Assembly: GCF_022347745.1 (NCBI RefSeq)
Contig: NZ_JAKRGC010000006.1
Location: 1-64,000, forward strand
Direction: 5' to 3'
Length of the DNA stretch: 64,000 bases
Source of the DNA: Streptomyces sp. OfavH-34-F
Lineage (GTDB): Bacteria; Actinomycetota; Actinomycetes; Streptomycetales; Streptomycetaceae
This document shows, in pieces, positions 45,394-54,400 of this stretch. The position numbers and the translations under genes were made by a program. Numbering within the stretch: position 1 is the first letter of the stretch; every line of letters begins with the position of its first letter. The notes beneath the pieces were generated by a model. That model was not told the DNA's origin and searched no databases. It was given only the letters and a program-made list of their open reading frames with translations.

Positions 45394-47445
45394 GTGTCCA
45401 AACTGACCGACGTGCCCAAACGGATCCTGATCGGGCGGGCCCTGCGCAGCGACAAGCTGGGGGAGACGCTCCTCCCCAAGCGCATCGCCCTCCCCGTCTT
45501 CGCGTCCGACCCGCTGTCCTCGGTGGCGTACGCACCCGGAGAAGTTCTTCTGGTGCTGTCCATCGCGGGCGTGTCGGCGTACCACTTCAGTCCCTGGATC
45601 GCCGTCGCGGTCGTCGTCCTGATGTTCACGGTCGTCGCCTCCTACCGGCAGAACGTGCACGCCTACCCCAGCGGCGGCGGCGACTACGAGGTCGCCACCA
45701 CCAACCTGGGGCCCAAGGCCGGGCTCACCGTCGCCAGCGCCCTGCTCGTCGACTACGTCCTCACCGTCGCCGTGTCGATCTCCTCCGGCGTGGAGAACCT
45801 GGGCTCCGCCGTCCCGTTCGTCGTCGAGCACAAGACGGGGTGCGCGGTCGCGGCCATCGTCCTGCTGACCCTGATGAACCTGCGCGGGGTCAAGGAGTCC
45901 GGCAAGCTCTTCGCCATCCCCACGTACCTCTTCGTGGCCGGCGTCTTCGTCATGCTGCTGTGGGGTGCCTTCCGCGGGCTCGTCCTCGGCGACACCATGC
46001 ACGCCCCCACCTCCGCGTACACCATCAAGGCCGAGCACCAGGGCCTGGCCGGCTTCGCGCTCGTCTTCCTGCTGCTGCGCGCCTTCTCCTCCGGCTGTGC
46101 GGCGCTCACCGGGGTCGAGGCGATCAGCAACGGCGTACCCGCGTTCCGCAAGCCGAAGAGCAAGAACGCGGCGACCACGCTGGCGATGATGGGCCTGCTG
46201 GCCGTCACCATGTTCTGCGGCATCATCGCGCTGGCCATGGCCACCGACGTCAAGATGGCCGAGAACCCGGCGAAGGACCTGATCAGCGACGGCCGGCCGG
46301 TCGGCTCCGGCTTCGTCCAGGATCCGGTCATCTCGCAGGTCGCGGCCGCCGTCTTCGGCGACGGCACGTTCTTCTTCGTGATCCTCGCCGCCGCGACCGC
46401 CCTCGTCCTCTTCCTGGCCGCGAACACCGCGTACAACGGCTTCCCGCTGCTCGGCTCGATCCTCGCCCAGGACCGCTACCTGCCGCGCCAGCTGCACACC
46501 CGCGGCGACCGGCTCGCCTTCTCCAACGGCATCGTGCTGCTGGCCGGCGCCGCGATCGCGCTCGTGGTCGTCTACGGCGCCGACTCGACCCGGCTCATCC
46601 AGCTGTACATCGTCGGCGTGTTCGTCTCCTTCACGCTCAGCCAGACGGGCATGGTCCGGCACTGGAACCGCCATCTCGCCGTGGAGAAGGACCAGGGCAA
46701 GCGCCGGCGCATGATCCGCTCCCGCGCGATCAACACCTTCGGCGCCTTCTTCACCGGTCTGGTGCTCGTCGTCGTCCTCGCCACCAAGTTCACCCACGGA
46801 GCCTGGGTGGCGCTGCTCGGCATGGTGATCTTCTACGGCACGATGACCGCGATCCGGAAGCACTACGACCGGGTCGCCGAGGAGATCGCCGCCGACGAGA
46901 CGTCCCCGGACGAGTCCATCCGCCCCTCGCGGGTCCACGCCATCGTGCTCGTCTCCAAGCTCCACCGCCCCACCCTGCGTGCCCTGGCCTACGCCAAGCT
47001 GATCCGCACGGACCATCTGGAGGCGCTCTCCATCAGCGTGGACCCGGCCGAGACGAAGGCCCTGCGGGAGGACTGGGAGCGGCGCGGCATCAACGTACCG
47101 CTGAAGATCCTTGACTCGCCGTACCGCGAGGTGACCCGCCCGGTCATCGAGTACGTCAAGGGCCTGCGCCGGGAGAGCCCGCGCGACGTCGTGAGCGTGT
47201 ACATCCCGGAGTACGTCGTCGGCCACTGGTACGAGCACCTGCTGCACAACCAGAGCGCCCTCAGGCTCAAGGGCCGGCTGCTCTTCACGCCCGGTGTGAT
47301 GGTCACCTCGGTCCCGTACCAGCTGGAGTCCTCCGAGGTGGCCAAGAAGCGCGCCCGCAAGCGCGCCGACTGGACCGCTCCGGGCTCGGTCCGCCGGGGC
47401 CCGGTGGAGCGCCGCCACTCCAAGGAGCCGTCGGGCAAGGGCTGA
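45394..47445 (+). CDS. APC-superfamily permease, KimA-like potassium importer
   Basis: GTG at 45394, 683 residues. About twelve membrane helices (about 50-465) with blocks close to my memory of B. subtilis KimA: SDPLSSVAYAPGE, SYRQNVHAYPSGGGDY, LLVDYVLTVAVSISSG, LLLRAFSSGCAALTGVEAISNGVPAF, LAANTAYNGFPLLG and GVFVSFTLSQTGM. A cytoplasmic Usp-like C-terminal domain (about 485-620) also fits KimA, which imports K+ with H+ and is inhibited by c-di-AMP. The TrkA pair and kdp genes nearby support a K+ role. General databases would call it an amino-acid permease; that remains possible. Confidence 0.85.
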   Translation: MSKLTDVPKRILIGRALRSDKLGETLLPKRIALPVFASDPLSSVAYAPGEVLLVLSIAGVSAYHFSPWIAVAVVVLMFTVVASYRQNVHAYPSGGGDYEVATTNLGPKAGLTVASALLVDYVLTVAVSISSGVENLGSAVPFVVEHKTGCAVAAIVLLTLMNLRGVKESGKLFAIPTYLFVAGVFVMLLWGAFRGLVLGDTMHAPTSAYTIKAEHQGLAGFALVFLLLRAFSSGCAALTGVEAISNGVPAFRKPKSKNAATTLAMMGLLAVTMFCGIIALAMATDVKMAENPAKDLISDGRPVGSGFVQDPVISQVAAAVFGDGTFFFVILAAATALVLFLAANTAYNGFPLLGSILAQDRYLPRQLHTRGDRLAFSNGIVLLAGAAIALVVVYGADSTRLIQLYIVGVFVSFTLSQTGMVRHWNRHLAVEKDQGKRRRMIRSRAINTFGAFFTGLVLVVVLATKFTHGAWVALLGMVIFYGTMTAIRKHYDRVAEEIAADETSPDESIRPSRVHAIVLVSKLHRPTLRALAYAKLIRTDHLEALSISVDPAETKALREDWERRGINVPLKILDSPYREVTRPVIEYVKGLRRESPRDVVSVYIPEYVVGHWYEHLLHNQSALRLKGRLLFTPGVMVTSVPYQLESSEVAKKRARKRADWTAPGSVRRGPVERRHSKEPSGKG

Positions 47446-47550
47446 GGCGGGGGAGCCGTCCGTGGTCGGCGGCCCGGCCGCACCCACGTAGACTCGTAGG
47501 TTGTCGTCCGGCCGCCGGCCATCCCCTTCCCTCCCTGGAGCCATCCCCTC

Positions 47551-48897
47551 ATGCAGAACGAATCCACGTCGCCGCAGACCGGGGAGACACAGCCGGAGTC
47601 GCTGGTCGGACGGGAGTACGAGGTCGAGGTCGGCCCGGTCGCGCACGGCGGCCACTGCATCGCGCGCACCGACGAGGGCCGGGTCCTCTTCGTCCGCCAC
47701 ACGCTCCCCGGCGAGAAGGTCGTCGCCCGGATCACCGACGGCTCCGCGGACTCGCGCTTCCTGCGCGCCGACGCGGTGGAGATCATCGAGGCGTCCAAGG
47801 ACCGGGTGCCGGCCCCCTGCCCCTTCGCCGGCCCCGGCAAGTGCGGCGGCTGCGACTGGCAGCACGCCAAGCCGGGCGCCCAGCGCCGCCTCAAGGGCGA
47901 GGTCATCGCCGAACAGCTCCAGCGCCTCGCGGGCCTCACCCCCGAGGAGGCCGGCTGGGACGGCACGGTCATGCCGGCCGAGGGCGACAAGCTCCCGGCG
48001 GGCGAGGTGCCCGCCTGGCGGACCCGCGTCCAGTACGCCGTCGACGCCGACGGCCGCGTCGGCCTGCGCAAGCACCGCTCGCACGACGTCGAGATCATCG
48101 ACCACTGCATGATCGCCGCGCCCGGCGTCTCCGAGCTGGGCGTCGAGCAGCAGGACTGGCCGCAGATGGCGACGGTCGAGGCGATCGCCGCCACCGGCTC
48201 CCACGACCGCCAGGTCATCCTCACCCCCCGCCCGGGCGGCCGCCTCCCCCTCGTCGAACTCGACAAGCCGGTCTCCGTCCTGCGCGTCGACGAACGCGAC
48301 GGCGGCGTGCACCGCGTCCACGGCCGCGCCTTCGTCCGCGAACGCGCCGACGACCGCACGTACCGCGTCGGCTCCGGCGGCTTCTGGCAGGTCCACCCCA
48401 AGGCTGCGGACACCCTGGTCCGCGCGGTCATGCAGGGCCTCCTGCCCCGCAAGAACGACACCGCCCTCGACCTCTACTGCGGCGTCGGCCTCTTCGCCGG
48501 CGCGATCGGCCAGCGCATCGGCGAGAAGGGCGCGGTGCTCGGCATCGAGTCCGGCAAGCGCGCGGTCGAGGACGCCCGGCACAACCTCCGCGACCTGGAC
48601 CGCGTCCGCATCGAACACGGCAAGGTCGAGCAGGTCCTGCCCCGCACCGGCATCACCGAGTGCGACCTCATCGTCCTGGACCCGCCCCGCGCGGGCGCCG
48701 GCAAGTCCACGGTGAAGCAACTGGCCGCCCTGGGCGCCCGCCGCATCGCGTATGTCGCCTGCGACCCGGCGGCCCTGGCCCGCGACATCTCGTACTTCGC
48801 GGAGGGCGGGTACCGGGTGCGGACACTGCGGGCGTTCGACTTGTTCCCGATGACGCATCACGTGGAGTGCGTGGCGATCCTGGAGCCGGCGAAGTAG
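47551..48897 (+). CDS. TrmA/RumA-family class I SAM-dependent RNA methyltransferase
   Basis: 448 residues. TRAM domain (about 18-80; VGREYEVEVGPVAHGGHCIAR), an iron-sulfur Cys set (PCPFAGPGKCGGCDWQH), the SAM domain (ALDLYCGVGLFAGAIG) and the catalytic end VLDPPRAGAGK, AYVACDPAALARDI with the nucleophilic Cys, FDLFPMTHHVECVA. These enzymes make 5-methyluridine in tRNA or rRNA; the exact site is not deducible. Last clearly core gene of the window. Confidence 0.93.
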   Translation: MQNESTSPQTGETQPESLVGREYEVEVGPVAHGGHCIARTDEGRVLFVRHTLPGEKVVARITDGSADSRFLRADAVEIIEASKDRVPAPCPFAGPGKCGGCDWQHAKPGAQRRLKGEVIAEQLQRLAGLTPEEAGWDGTVMPAEGDKLPAGEVPAWRTRVQYAVDADGRVGLRKHRSHDVEIIDHCMIAAPGVSELGVEQQDWPQMATVEAIAATGSHDRQVILTPRPGGRLPLVELDKPVSVLRVDERDGGVHRVHGRAFVRERADDRTYRVGSGGFWQVHPKAADTLVRAVMQGLLPRKNDTALDLYCGVGLFAGAIGQRIGEKGAVLGIESGKRAVEDARHNLRDLDRVRIEHGKVEQVLPRTGITECDLIVLDPPRAGAGKSTVKQLAALGARRIAYVACDPAALARDISYFAEGGYRVRTLRAFDLFPMTHHVECVAILEPAK

Positions 48898-49055
48898 GGC
48901 GGCTAGCCTGGGGGTTCGCGGGTGGGCTTTATGTGTGGGGTGGACGTTACGGGCGATGTCTTGACGCTGAGATGACGCTCGTAACGCTCGTTCTGGTGGG
49001 GTGTCAGACCAGGGCTAGGCCGTGTCCGCAAAGTCGATCGCTCGTTACTCCGTTC

Positions 49056-49445
49056 GTGGTGCGTCGACATGAACTGACCGATGAGTCGTGGGCGTTGATC
49101 GCTCCGTTGCTGGCGGCGGGCCGGATGGGCAGACCGGTGCGGGACCGGCGCCAGGTGGTCAACGGGATCCTGTGGAAGCTGTCCACCGGGGCCGCCTGGC
49201 GTGACCTGCCCGAACGCTACGGCCCGTGGAAGACGGTCTACGAACGCTTCCGCCGCTGGTCCGCCGACGGCACCTGGGACCGCCTCCTGGCCCACGTCCA
49301 GCAGCACTGTGACGCTGTCGGACAGGTCGACTGGACGATCGTGTGTGTCGACTCCACCACGGTGCGGGCCCACCAGCACGCGGCCGGGGCCCGAAAAGGG
49401 GGCCCTGGGAAGGCGAGGCGCTCGGCCGGTCGCGCGGCGGGCTGA
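49056..49445 (+). CDS. IS5-family transposase, N-terminal frame (orfA)
   Basis: GTG at 49056 or 49059. Contains the DUF4096-type N-terminal domain (RRHELTDESWALIAPLL, LWKLSTGAAWRDLPERYG, VYERFRRW) and the first catalytic Asp in CVDSTTVRAHQH. Past AAAAGGGGG (49394-49402) the frame becomes meaningless and ends at 49445. The rest of the enzyme is in the -1 frame. Confidence 0.85.
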   Translation: MVRRHELTDESWALIAPLLAAGRMGRPVRDRRQVVNGILWKLSTGAAWRDLPERYGPWKTVYERFRRWSADGTWDRLLAHVQQHCDAVGQVDWTIVCVDSTTVRAHQHAAGARKGGPGKARRSAGRAAG

Positions 49446-49888
49446 CCAGCAAGATCCACCTGGCCTGCGACGGTCGGGGACGCCCCCTAACCTTCACTCT
49501 GACCGGCGGGAACGGCAACGACTGCACCCAGTTCGAACCGGTCATGGACCGCATCCGGATCACCCGGCCGGGGCCGGGCAGGCCCCGGACCCGGCCCGAG
49601 CGGGTGGTGGCGGACAAGGGCTACTCGGCCCGCAGGATCCGCGCCTACCTGCGTCGGCGCGGGATCGCCGCGACGATTCCCGAGCGGATCGACCAGACCA
49701 ACGGGCGCCTGCGCCGCGGCGAAAGTCTCTGCCGGCTCGATCGGACCGCCTACCGGCGGCGCAACGTCGTCGAGCGCTGCTTCAGCCGGCTCAAACAGAA
49801 CCGGGCCCTGGCCACTCGCTACGACAAACGAGCCGCCCACTACCAAGCAATGGTCACCCTCGCCTGCCTCCAACTCTGGCTCCCATGA
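49394..49888 (+). CDS. IS5-family transposase, C-terminal frame (orfB)
   Basis: Read in the -1 frame relative to orfA from the AAAAGGGGG tract: ALGRSRGGLTSKIHLACDG, VVADKGYSARRIRAYL with the second Asp, and NVVERCFSRLKQNRALATRYDK with the Glu complete the DDE set. No own start is convincing, so expression would need -1 frameshifting; alternatively the shift is a disabling mutation. The stop lies inside the right inverted repeat. Confidence 0.85.
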   Translation, partial: KRGPWEGEALGRSRGGLTSKIHLACDGRGRPLTFTLTGGNGNDCTQFEPVMDRIRITRPGPGRPRTRPERVVADKGYSARRIRAYLRRRGIAATIPERIDQTNGRLRRGESLCRLDRTAYRRRNVVERCFSRLKQNRALATRYDKRAAHYQAMVTLACLQLWLP

Positions 49889-50048
49889 CTTTGCGGACAC
49901 GGCCTAGGTCGCTCAGCTCGTTCCCCTCCCCGTCCTGCTGACTACACAAGGCGTCTTCTCTGTCCACTGCGTGGCGCTGTGCGTTGTGGCGGCTCCCTTA
50001 CGGCTGAGAGCCCTGTCCCGCGTGTGTTCGGATGCCGCACGTGCTCCT

Positions 50049-50549
50049 CTACGAGCCCTCGGGCGCCCGTTCCGACACGGGCGACCAGGTGCTGATGGCC
50101 AGGGCGCGGGGATGCCCCCGGGTGGCGAGCGCCGCCGCCACCCGCTCGACCGCGTCGTCGACGGTCTCGTGTTCCCGGATGCGGAGGGGCAGCCAACCGA
50201 TCAGCGCGAGGTGGGCATCGGTCTCCTCGTCGCGGCGGGCGTTTCCCCGAAGCTTCTGCCGCCACCATTCCGAGTTGTGTCGGGGCATATGCAGGTGACT
50301 CGGGCAGGCGTGCCAGAAGCAGCCCTGTACGAACACGGCGGTGCGCCACTTCGTGAACGTGCCGTCGGCGCGACGACGCGGCATGCCGACGATCGGCAGG
50401 TCCACGCGGTAGCGGAAGCCCAATGAGTGCAGAGCCCGGCGAAGCGCAAGCTCCGGACCGGTGTCCCGGCTTCGCTGCGCTACCATGACCCTCCGCGCGT
50501 TGGCATCGCGAGGCGCCGACGTCCCCCTGCGGCGTTCCTGAATTCTCAC
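50049..50549 (-). CDS. vsr: Very short patch repair (Vsr) endonuclease
   Basis: GTG at 50549, 166 residues. Vsr pattern: RSRDTGPELALRRALHSLGFRYR, an Asp in RRRADGTF, AVFVQGCFWHACPSH with metal/catalytic His and Cys, and WWRQKLRGNARRDEETDAHL. Vsr nicks at T:G mismatches produced by deamination of 5-methylcytosine and usually accompanies a Dcm-type methyltransferase. None is in view, so it is an orphan or a remnant of a lost restriction-modification or defence locus. Codon use is more mixed than in core genes. Confidence 0.9.
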   Translation of the reverse strand: MRIQERRRGTSAPRDANARRVMVAQRSRDTGPELALRRALHSLGFRYRVDLPIVGMPRRRADGTFTKWRTAVFVQGCFWHACPSHLHMPRHNSEWWRQKLRGNARRDEETDAHLALIGWLPLRIREHETVDDAVERVAAALATRGHPRALAISTWSPVSERAPEGS

Positions 50550-51488
50550 GTCTGATCAACCATCGGGGTGCCTCGCCATTACGGGCGTCGTACCGGTGAT
50601 CCGCCCGGGCCGTTCACGATCGCCGCTCATGCTGCGACCGAACTCGGCAGCGTGTTCCTTCCCGGTTTCACCGAGGGGTTGTGGGCAGCGGTCGGACGCG
50701 ATTGTGCGACGGACAGGCCTCAGGAGCCGGATAGCAGCGCCGTGACCGTGGATTGAACGAGTTGGGCCGCCGCGAGGACGCTGGGGATGGCTCCGGGCCG
50801 ACCTCGCTGCAGATCAGGGGTGGACACAGAGGGGTGTCATCTTCAGGCCGAATCGAGTGCTTGGGAACGGTCGGCGGCCGCTCCTGAACTTCCTCCGAAG
50901 CGTGGGAGCCGGACACGCGGTCCCACGTGCCGGCTGTGCCGCTTCTCTGATTGTCATTGAGGAACTGTGCGTAACCGAAGAAAGCTTTCCGTCTTGCTCT
51001 TCGTAGGACTCGCCCTGCGGCCAAGTGCTTAGAAGGCACCTGGTGGGTGGGGGTGTGGGGTGGCTCTGACCTGCACCAGCGGACATGGTCGTCGGCGTCG
51101 CGCGAAAACTTTGAGCGTTTTCGGGACGGCGGGGCTGTCAGCGGCTGGGGCTAGCGTGCGGCGCATAGGAGCGGGGACGGCGCTACGGGCGAATGCAGAC
51201 GGACGTGTTGTCTTGACACCGGCGAAAGCCAGTGAGCCAGCGGCCGACGGGATGTTCGAGCTGCTCGCCTGGGGCTTGGGCAAGGGCGACGTCATGAGAT
51301 GGCGTGTCTTCTCCGGGGCGCCGCATCCTGCCTGAAGACATTGCCCCTGACGAGACGCCGCTGCTCGGCTCCACTCTGTCGGCCAAGCACCGTTGTGAGC
51401 TCGATCGACGGTTTTGATCCGGCGGCGGCGAACCCATGACGCCCCTCCGGCGTTGAACGTACGATCGGACCGGATGTGAGGGGGGCCC
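50550..51488. other. 939-bp accessory intergenic region
   Basis: Short open frames exist on both strands (for example 50568-50756 plus and 51060-51335 plus) but none has a recognisable domain together with a ribosome site. Base composition is lower in GC than the core. It may contain decayed gene remains, and on the right the promoter of the AAA/GT4 gene; GAGGGGGGCCC (51478-51488) is that gene's ribosome site. Confidence 0.5.
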
Positions 51489-54400
51489 ATGGACATCAGC
51501 CAGCTGCGCAATCCGTACGACTTCCGCAACCCCGTGCGCGACGACGCAATCTTCTCCGGTCGCAAACAGGAGACGCAGGCTATCCGGCACGAGTTCAGTC
51601 TGGCATCGGTCGGCAGACCCTCGGTGTGCGTGGTCCTACACGGGCCGCGCGCCGCAGGCAAGACCAGTTTGCTGAATGCAGCTGATCGGATGGCGCGTGA
51701 TCGAGGGTTCACCACTGTGCGCGTGGACCTGATCGAGGGTGACGGCGGCCCCTCCATCTTTTACCGCAAGGTCTATGAAGAGCTACTGATCGCCGTTGCC
51801 GATGCGCTACGGGCTCTGGGCAGAGACATACCGTTCGAGCTGGCAGTGGTGCGCAGAATCATGGCCGGGGTAGTCATGGCCGGACCCGACGACAAGCTTG
51901 CCTTCCCAGAGGCCATGGCTCTGGCGAAGAAGCGCGGCGATGACCACGTTCCGGAAGCGGCGCTGCGGGCTGATATTGGCCTGTTCTTGGAGCTCCTCGG
52001 ACATCCGATCGCTCTGCTCGTCGACGAGGCGCAGGTCATGGCTGCGGACACCCGAGTGTTGTCCATCTTGAGGTTTCTGACCAGCCGGGTCGACGGGCTA
52101 GTGGTGGTGCTGGCCGGCACGTCAGGGCTGGTGGAGCAGATCAGGTCCGTCCACTCCCAGATCCTGCGTCAGTTCAAAGAGGTGGAGGTTAAGCGGTTCG
52201 CTAATCACGAAGACGTTTGGGACTGTGTGCTACAGCCTCTCAATGCGTTGGGCCCGCACCCAATCAGAGTGAGGCGTGGTGTGGTGCAGGAGCTCATGCA
52301 GCTCACGGATGGCAATCCGTACGAGATCCAGTTGTATTGCCACGCGATGTTTGCTCGGATGCAACTGGTCGGGGCCGAGCTGTTGGAGCTGACTCCGGAA
52401 GTGCTCGAAGCGATCCGCTCACAGCTGGAGACAGGCCGGGACCTGATGGATCGTCCGTTGATCCGAGCCGTGCGGGCGATGTCCACGACGGATCTGGTGG
52501 CGTTCGCCATCCTCACCTCGGCACTTGGTCGCGCCACAGCTGACCAGGCATGGTTCGCCCACGTCATCGCCGACGATCCACAAATCAGTCGAGAGGCGTA
52601 CGACAATTGTCACAGATCGTTCGTTAATCAGGGTCTTCTCGCACCCGACGAGATCATCACGTTCGCCGTCGAGACGGAACTCCTCGATGAAATTTACGTA
52701 CGCGTCTACACAGTCAGTCGGGTGCAGCGTGATCCACACGGCCAGTTCACCGGGCGCGGAGGTACCCGGTCCCTATTTGTGAACCGCGTTCTGGGGCTAC
52801 TGCACAGATTTGAAAGACAGGGCCCTCTGCGGATCATGCCCACGTGTTGCTACATGATGAAGTTGGCTACCGTGGAGAAGAACTTTGCGGCGCTTGAGAT
52901 ATTGCCTGAGGAGGGGCCGGACGCCACGCCTACGATCGACCTCGTACACAAGGCGGTGCTTGAAGCAGGGGAGCCAGCGGCACTGGATCTTACGAGCGTA
53001 ACTTGTCAGCTAGGCGAATTGGCCGTGGAGCGTTGGTTGTTCTCGTCAGATGTCGACGACATTGATCTCGCGAGTCTTCCTGAATTCGTTCAGGCTGCAG
53101 ATCGGATAGCCCGGTATGGGGGCAAACTAGAGACGGACCGGGTCCGTATTCCACTGCGCACATGGCCAGCCGAGGAATGGTTTGGTCGGGCGACAGGGCG
53201 GCTGAGGTCAGACCTAGCCCACAACCACCGGCACGCCGCTTTCGACGCGTATGAAGGGGGGGATCGTGACAGGGCCCTACGACACTTCAAGGCGGCGTAC
53301 GATTTGTCGCCAGCGTGGGAATATGCGAACAGTATCACTCATGTATGCCTTGCCTCCGGTGCTGTCGACGAGGGGTTGAAATGGTCGTCTATCGCGCTAG
53401 AGCTCGCTTCGATTCCAGCGAATCGGGCTCTTAGCGCTTATAACATGGCTATCGCTCACCTCGTGAGCCGCACCCCTGCAGTAGCGAGGCGATCGCTTGA
53501 TCGGGCGGCTGAGGATCTGGCGAGCCTGGAGGTGCGCGAGTACCCGACCGGGTATCTGATGGTGCCGGACGTTGGCGACCCCACCAAGATCCGGGAAGAG
53601 CTCGGTGTCGACCTTTACGCGGCGGTGGATCGGGTTCGGAAGTCGATGGGGCCTGAGGGCACGGAAGAGCCAACGGCTGCGGACTCCTCTGGTCAATGTG
53701 CGCCTGTCGTGCTCGCCGTTGCCACGGAGTGGGCCTCCTCCCATGGGGGTCTGAGTACCCTCAATCGGGAAATGTGCTGCGCACTGGCGCGGGCGGGTGC
53801 CGAGGTGTATTGCATTGTTCTCTCTGCCACGCCAGAGGAATTGGCATTTGCTGCGGCGGCTGGTGTGACCCTTCTTCCCGCGCCATCTGTTGCTGGGGAG
53901 TCGGACGATATGAGACTGTCTGGTCGTCCGGCCCTGCTGGTTGATAAGACGCCGGATTTGATCGTTGGACACAGCAGAATCACCGGATTCGCCGCACGGC
54001 GGCTTGCTGACGCGTTCTATCCCCAGGCCCGCCGACTGCACTTCGTACACATGGCACCCGACGAGATTGAGTGGCATAAGCCTGGTCGTGAAACGGACGC
54101 GGGGCTGCGCGCGTCGGAACGGACGGAGATCGAGCGCGGTCTAGGCAAAGATGCGTACAGGGTCGTTGCGATCGGCCCTCGGCTACACGACCAGTTCCTG
54201 ACGGAGTTCACCAGTGCGCCGCTGGCGCCGCTGCGGATGGACCCCGGCTTTGACGTTGCCGTCGACTGTGTCGGAACGCGGACACCGCCCGCAGGGCAAC
54301 CTCTGCGCGTACTGCTGCTTGGCCGTACCGAGGACGCAGAGCTCAAGGGGGTGCAGTTGGCGGCTGCGGCTTGCGGCAAGGTTGACAAATGGCAGCAGCA

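Larger units (their letters stand above)
49019..49903 (+). mobile_element. IS5-family insertion sequence, 885 bp
   Basis: The ends are 17-bp perfect inverted repeats, GCCGTGTCCGCAAAGTC at 49019-49035 and its complement at 49887-49903. They are flanked by CTAG at 49015-49018 and 49904-49907, a 4-bp target duplication (palindromic, so a shorter TA duplication is also compatible). The element carries one transposase in two frames. The intact ends suggest recent insertion. Confidence 0.92.

Noticed and set aside
48898-49018. Attachment site for an integrative element at the island's left edge
   Set aside because: No tRNA, integrase or matching direct repeat is visible; only the IS target duplication was found.
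50568-50756. Possible 62-residue gene after vsr
   Set aside because: No ribosome site or recognisable motif, and it could not be linked to a methyltransferase remnant.
51060-51335. Possible 91-residue gene upstream of the AAA/GT4 gene
   Set aside because: Partly protein-like (ends in WALG-type segment) but no family recognised and frames on the other strand are equally open.
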